Below, in pieces: positions 5,575-5,575 of a stretch of 5,575 bases of DNA. The stretch is from the NCBI GenBank assembly GCA_027318945.1, contig DAHVOF010000147.1, positions 1 to 5,575 of the forward strand. Reading direction: 5' to 3'. The DNA comes from Actinomycetota bacterium (GTDB lineage: Bacteria > Actinomycetota > Acidimicrobiia > Acidimicrobiales > Acidimicrobiaceae). Each line of letters opens with the position of its first letter. Position 1 is the stretch's first letter. Made by a program: the position numbers and the translations under genes. Below the pieces are notes generated by a model that worked only from the letters and a program-made list of their open reading frames with translations, had not been told where the DNA came from and searched no databases.

Positions 5575-5575
5575 A

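Overview
The window looks like a piece of an actinobacterial (Actinomycetota) chromosome with a moderate base composition (judged by eye near 50% GC, not computed). The strongest taxonomic signal is the first gene. It is a minus-strand 2-oxoglutarate dehydrogenase of the Kgd type, in which an E2 acyltransferase domain is fused in front of an E1 decarboxylase/dehydrogenase domain. That architecture is characteristic of Actinobacteria. The TIGR01777 epimerase and ABC1-kinase genes also fit, but they do not narrow the lineage. A GC content this low for the phylum would suit an aquatic or streamlined lineage, but that is inference.

Layout: (1) Bases 1-1586, minus strand: the first 528 residues of Kgd, running off the left edge. 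(2) Bases 1587-1767: a short divergent intergenic region holding a weak kgd promoter candidate and two inverted repeats. (3) Bases 1768-2861, plus strand: a two-gene unit. A small unrecognised 86-aa ORF contains a striking 25-bp palindrome and overlaps by ATGA a 278-aa alpha/beta hydrolase with an intact catalytic triad. (4) Bases 2862-3659: an unusually long gap of about 800 bases with no convincing protein gene. Its first 500 bases are rich in potential stem-loops, including a 12-bp bulged stem enclosing C- and G-runs, followed by a hairpin with a T-run. This is the best place in the window for an undescribed structured RNA. (5) Bases 3660-5574, plus strand: a tight two-gene operon of a TIGR01777 (YfcH-like) NAD(P)-binding epimerase-fold protein and an ABC1/AarF/UbiB-family atypical kinase. 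The kinase stops right at the window edge, about 100 residues short of what the family normally has.

How the genes relate: Kgd is a central-carbon (TCA cycle) enzyme. The hydrolase unit and the TIGR01777-ABC1 pair have no visible pathway link to it. ABC1 kinases are generally tied to isoprenoid-quinone or membrane-lipid metabolism, so the last operon may serve membrane or quinone biology, but its TIGR01777 partner has no settled substrate. I see no CRISPR array, transposase, tRNA, rRNA or phage gene. No complete novel system is demonstrable. The candidates worth following are the structured intergenic region, the intragenic palindrome with its coupled small ORF, and the shortened ABC1 protein.
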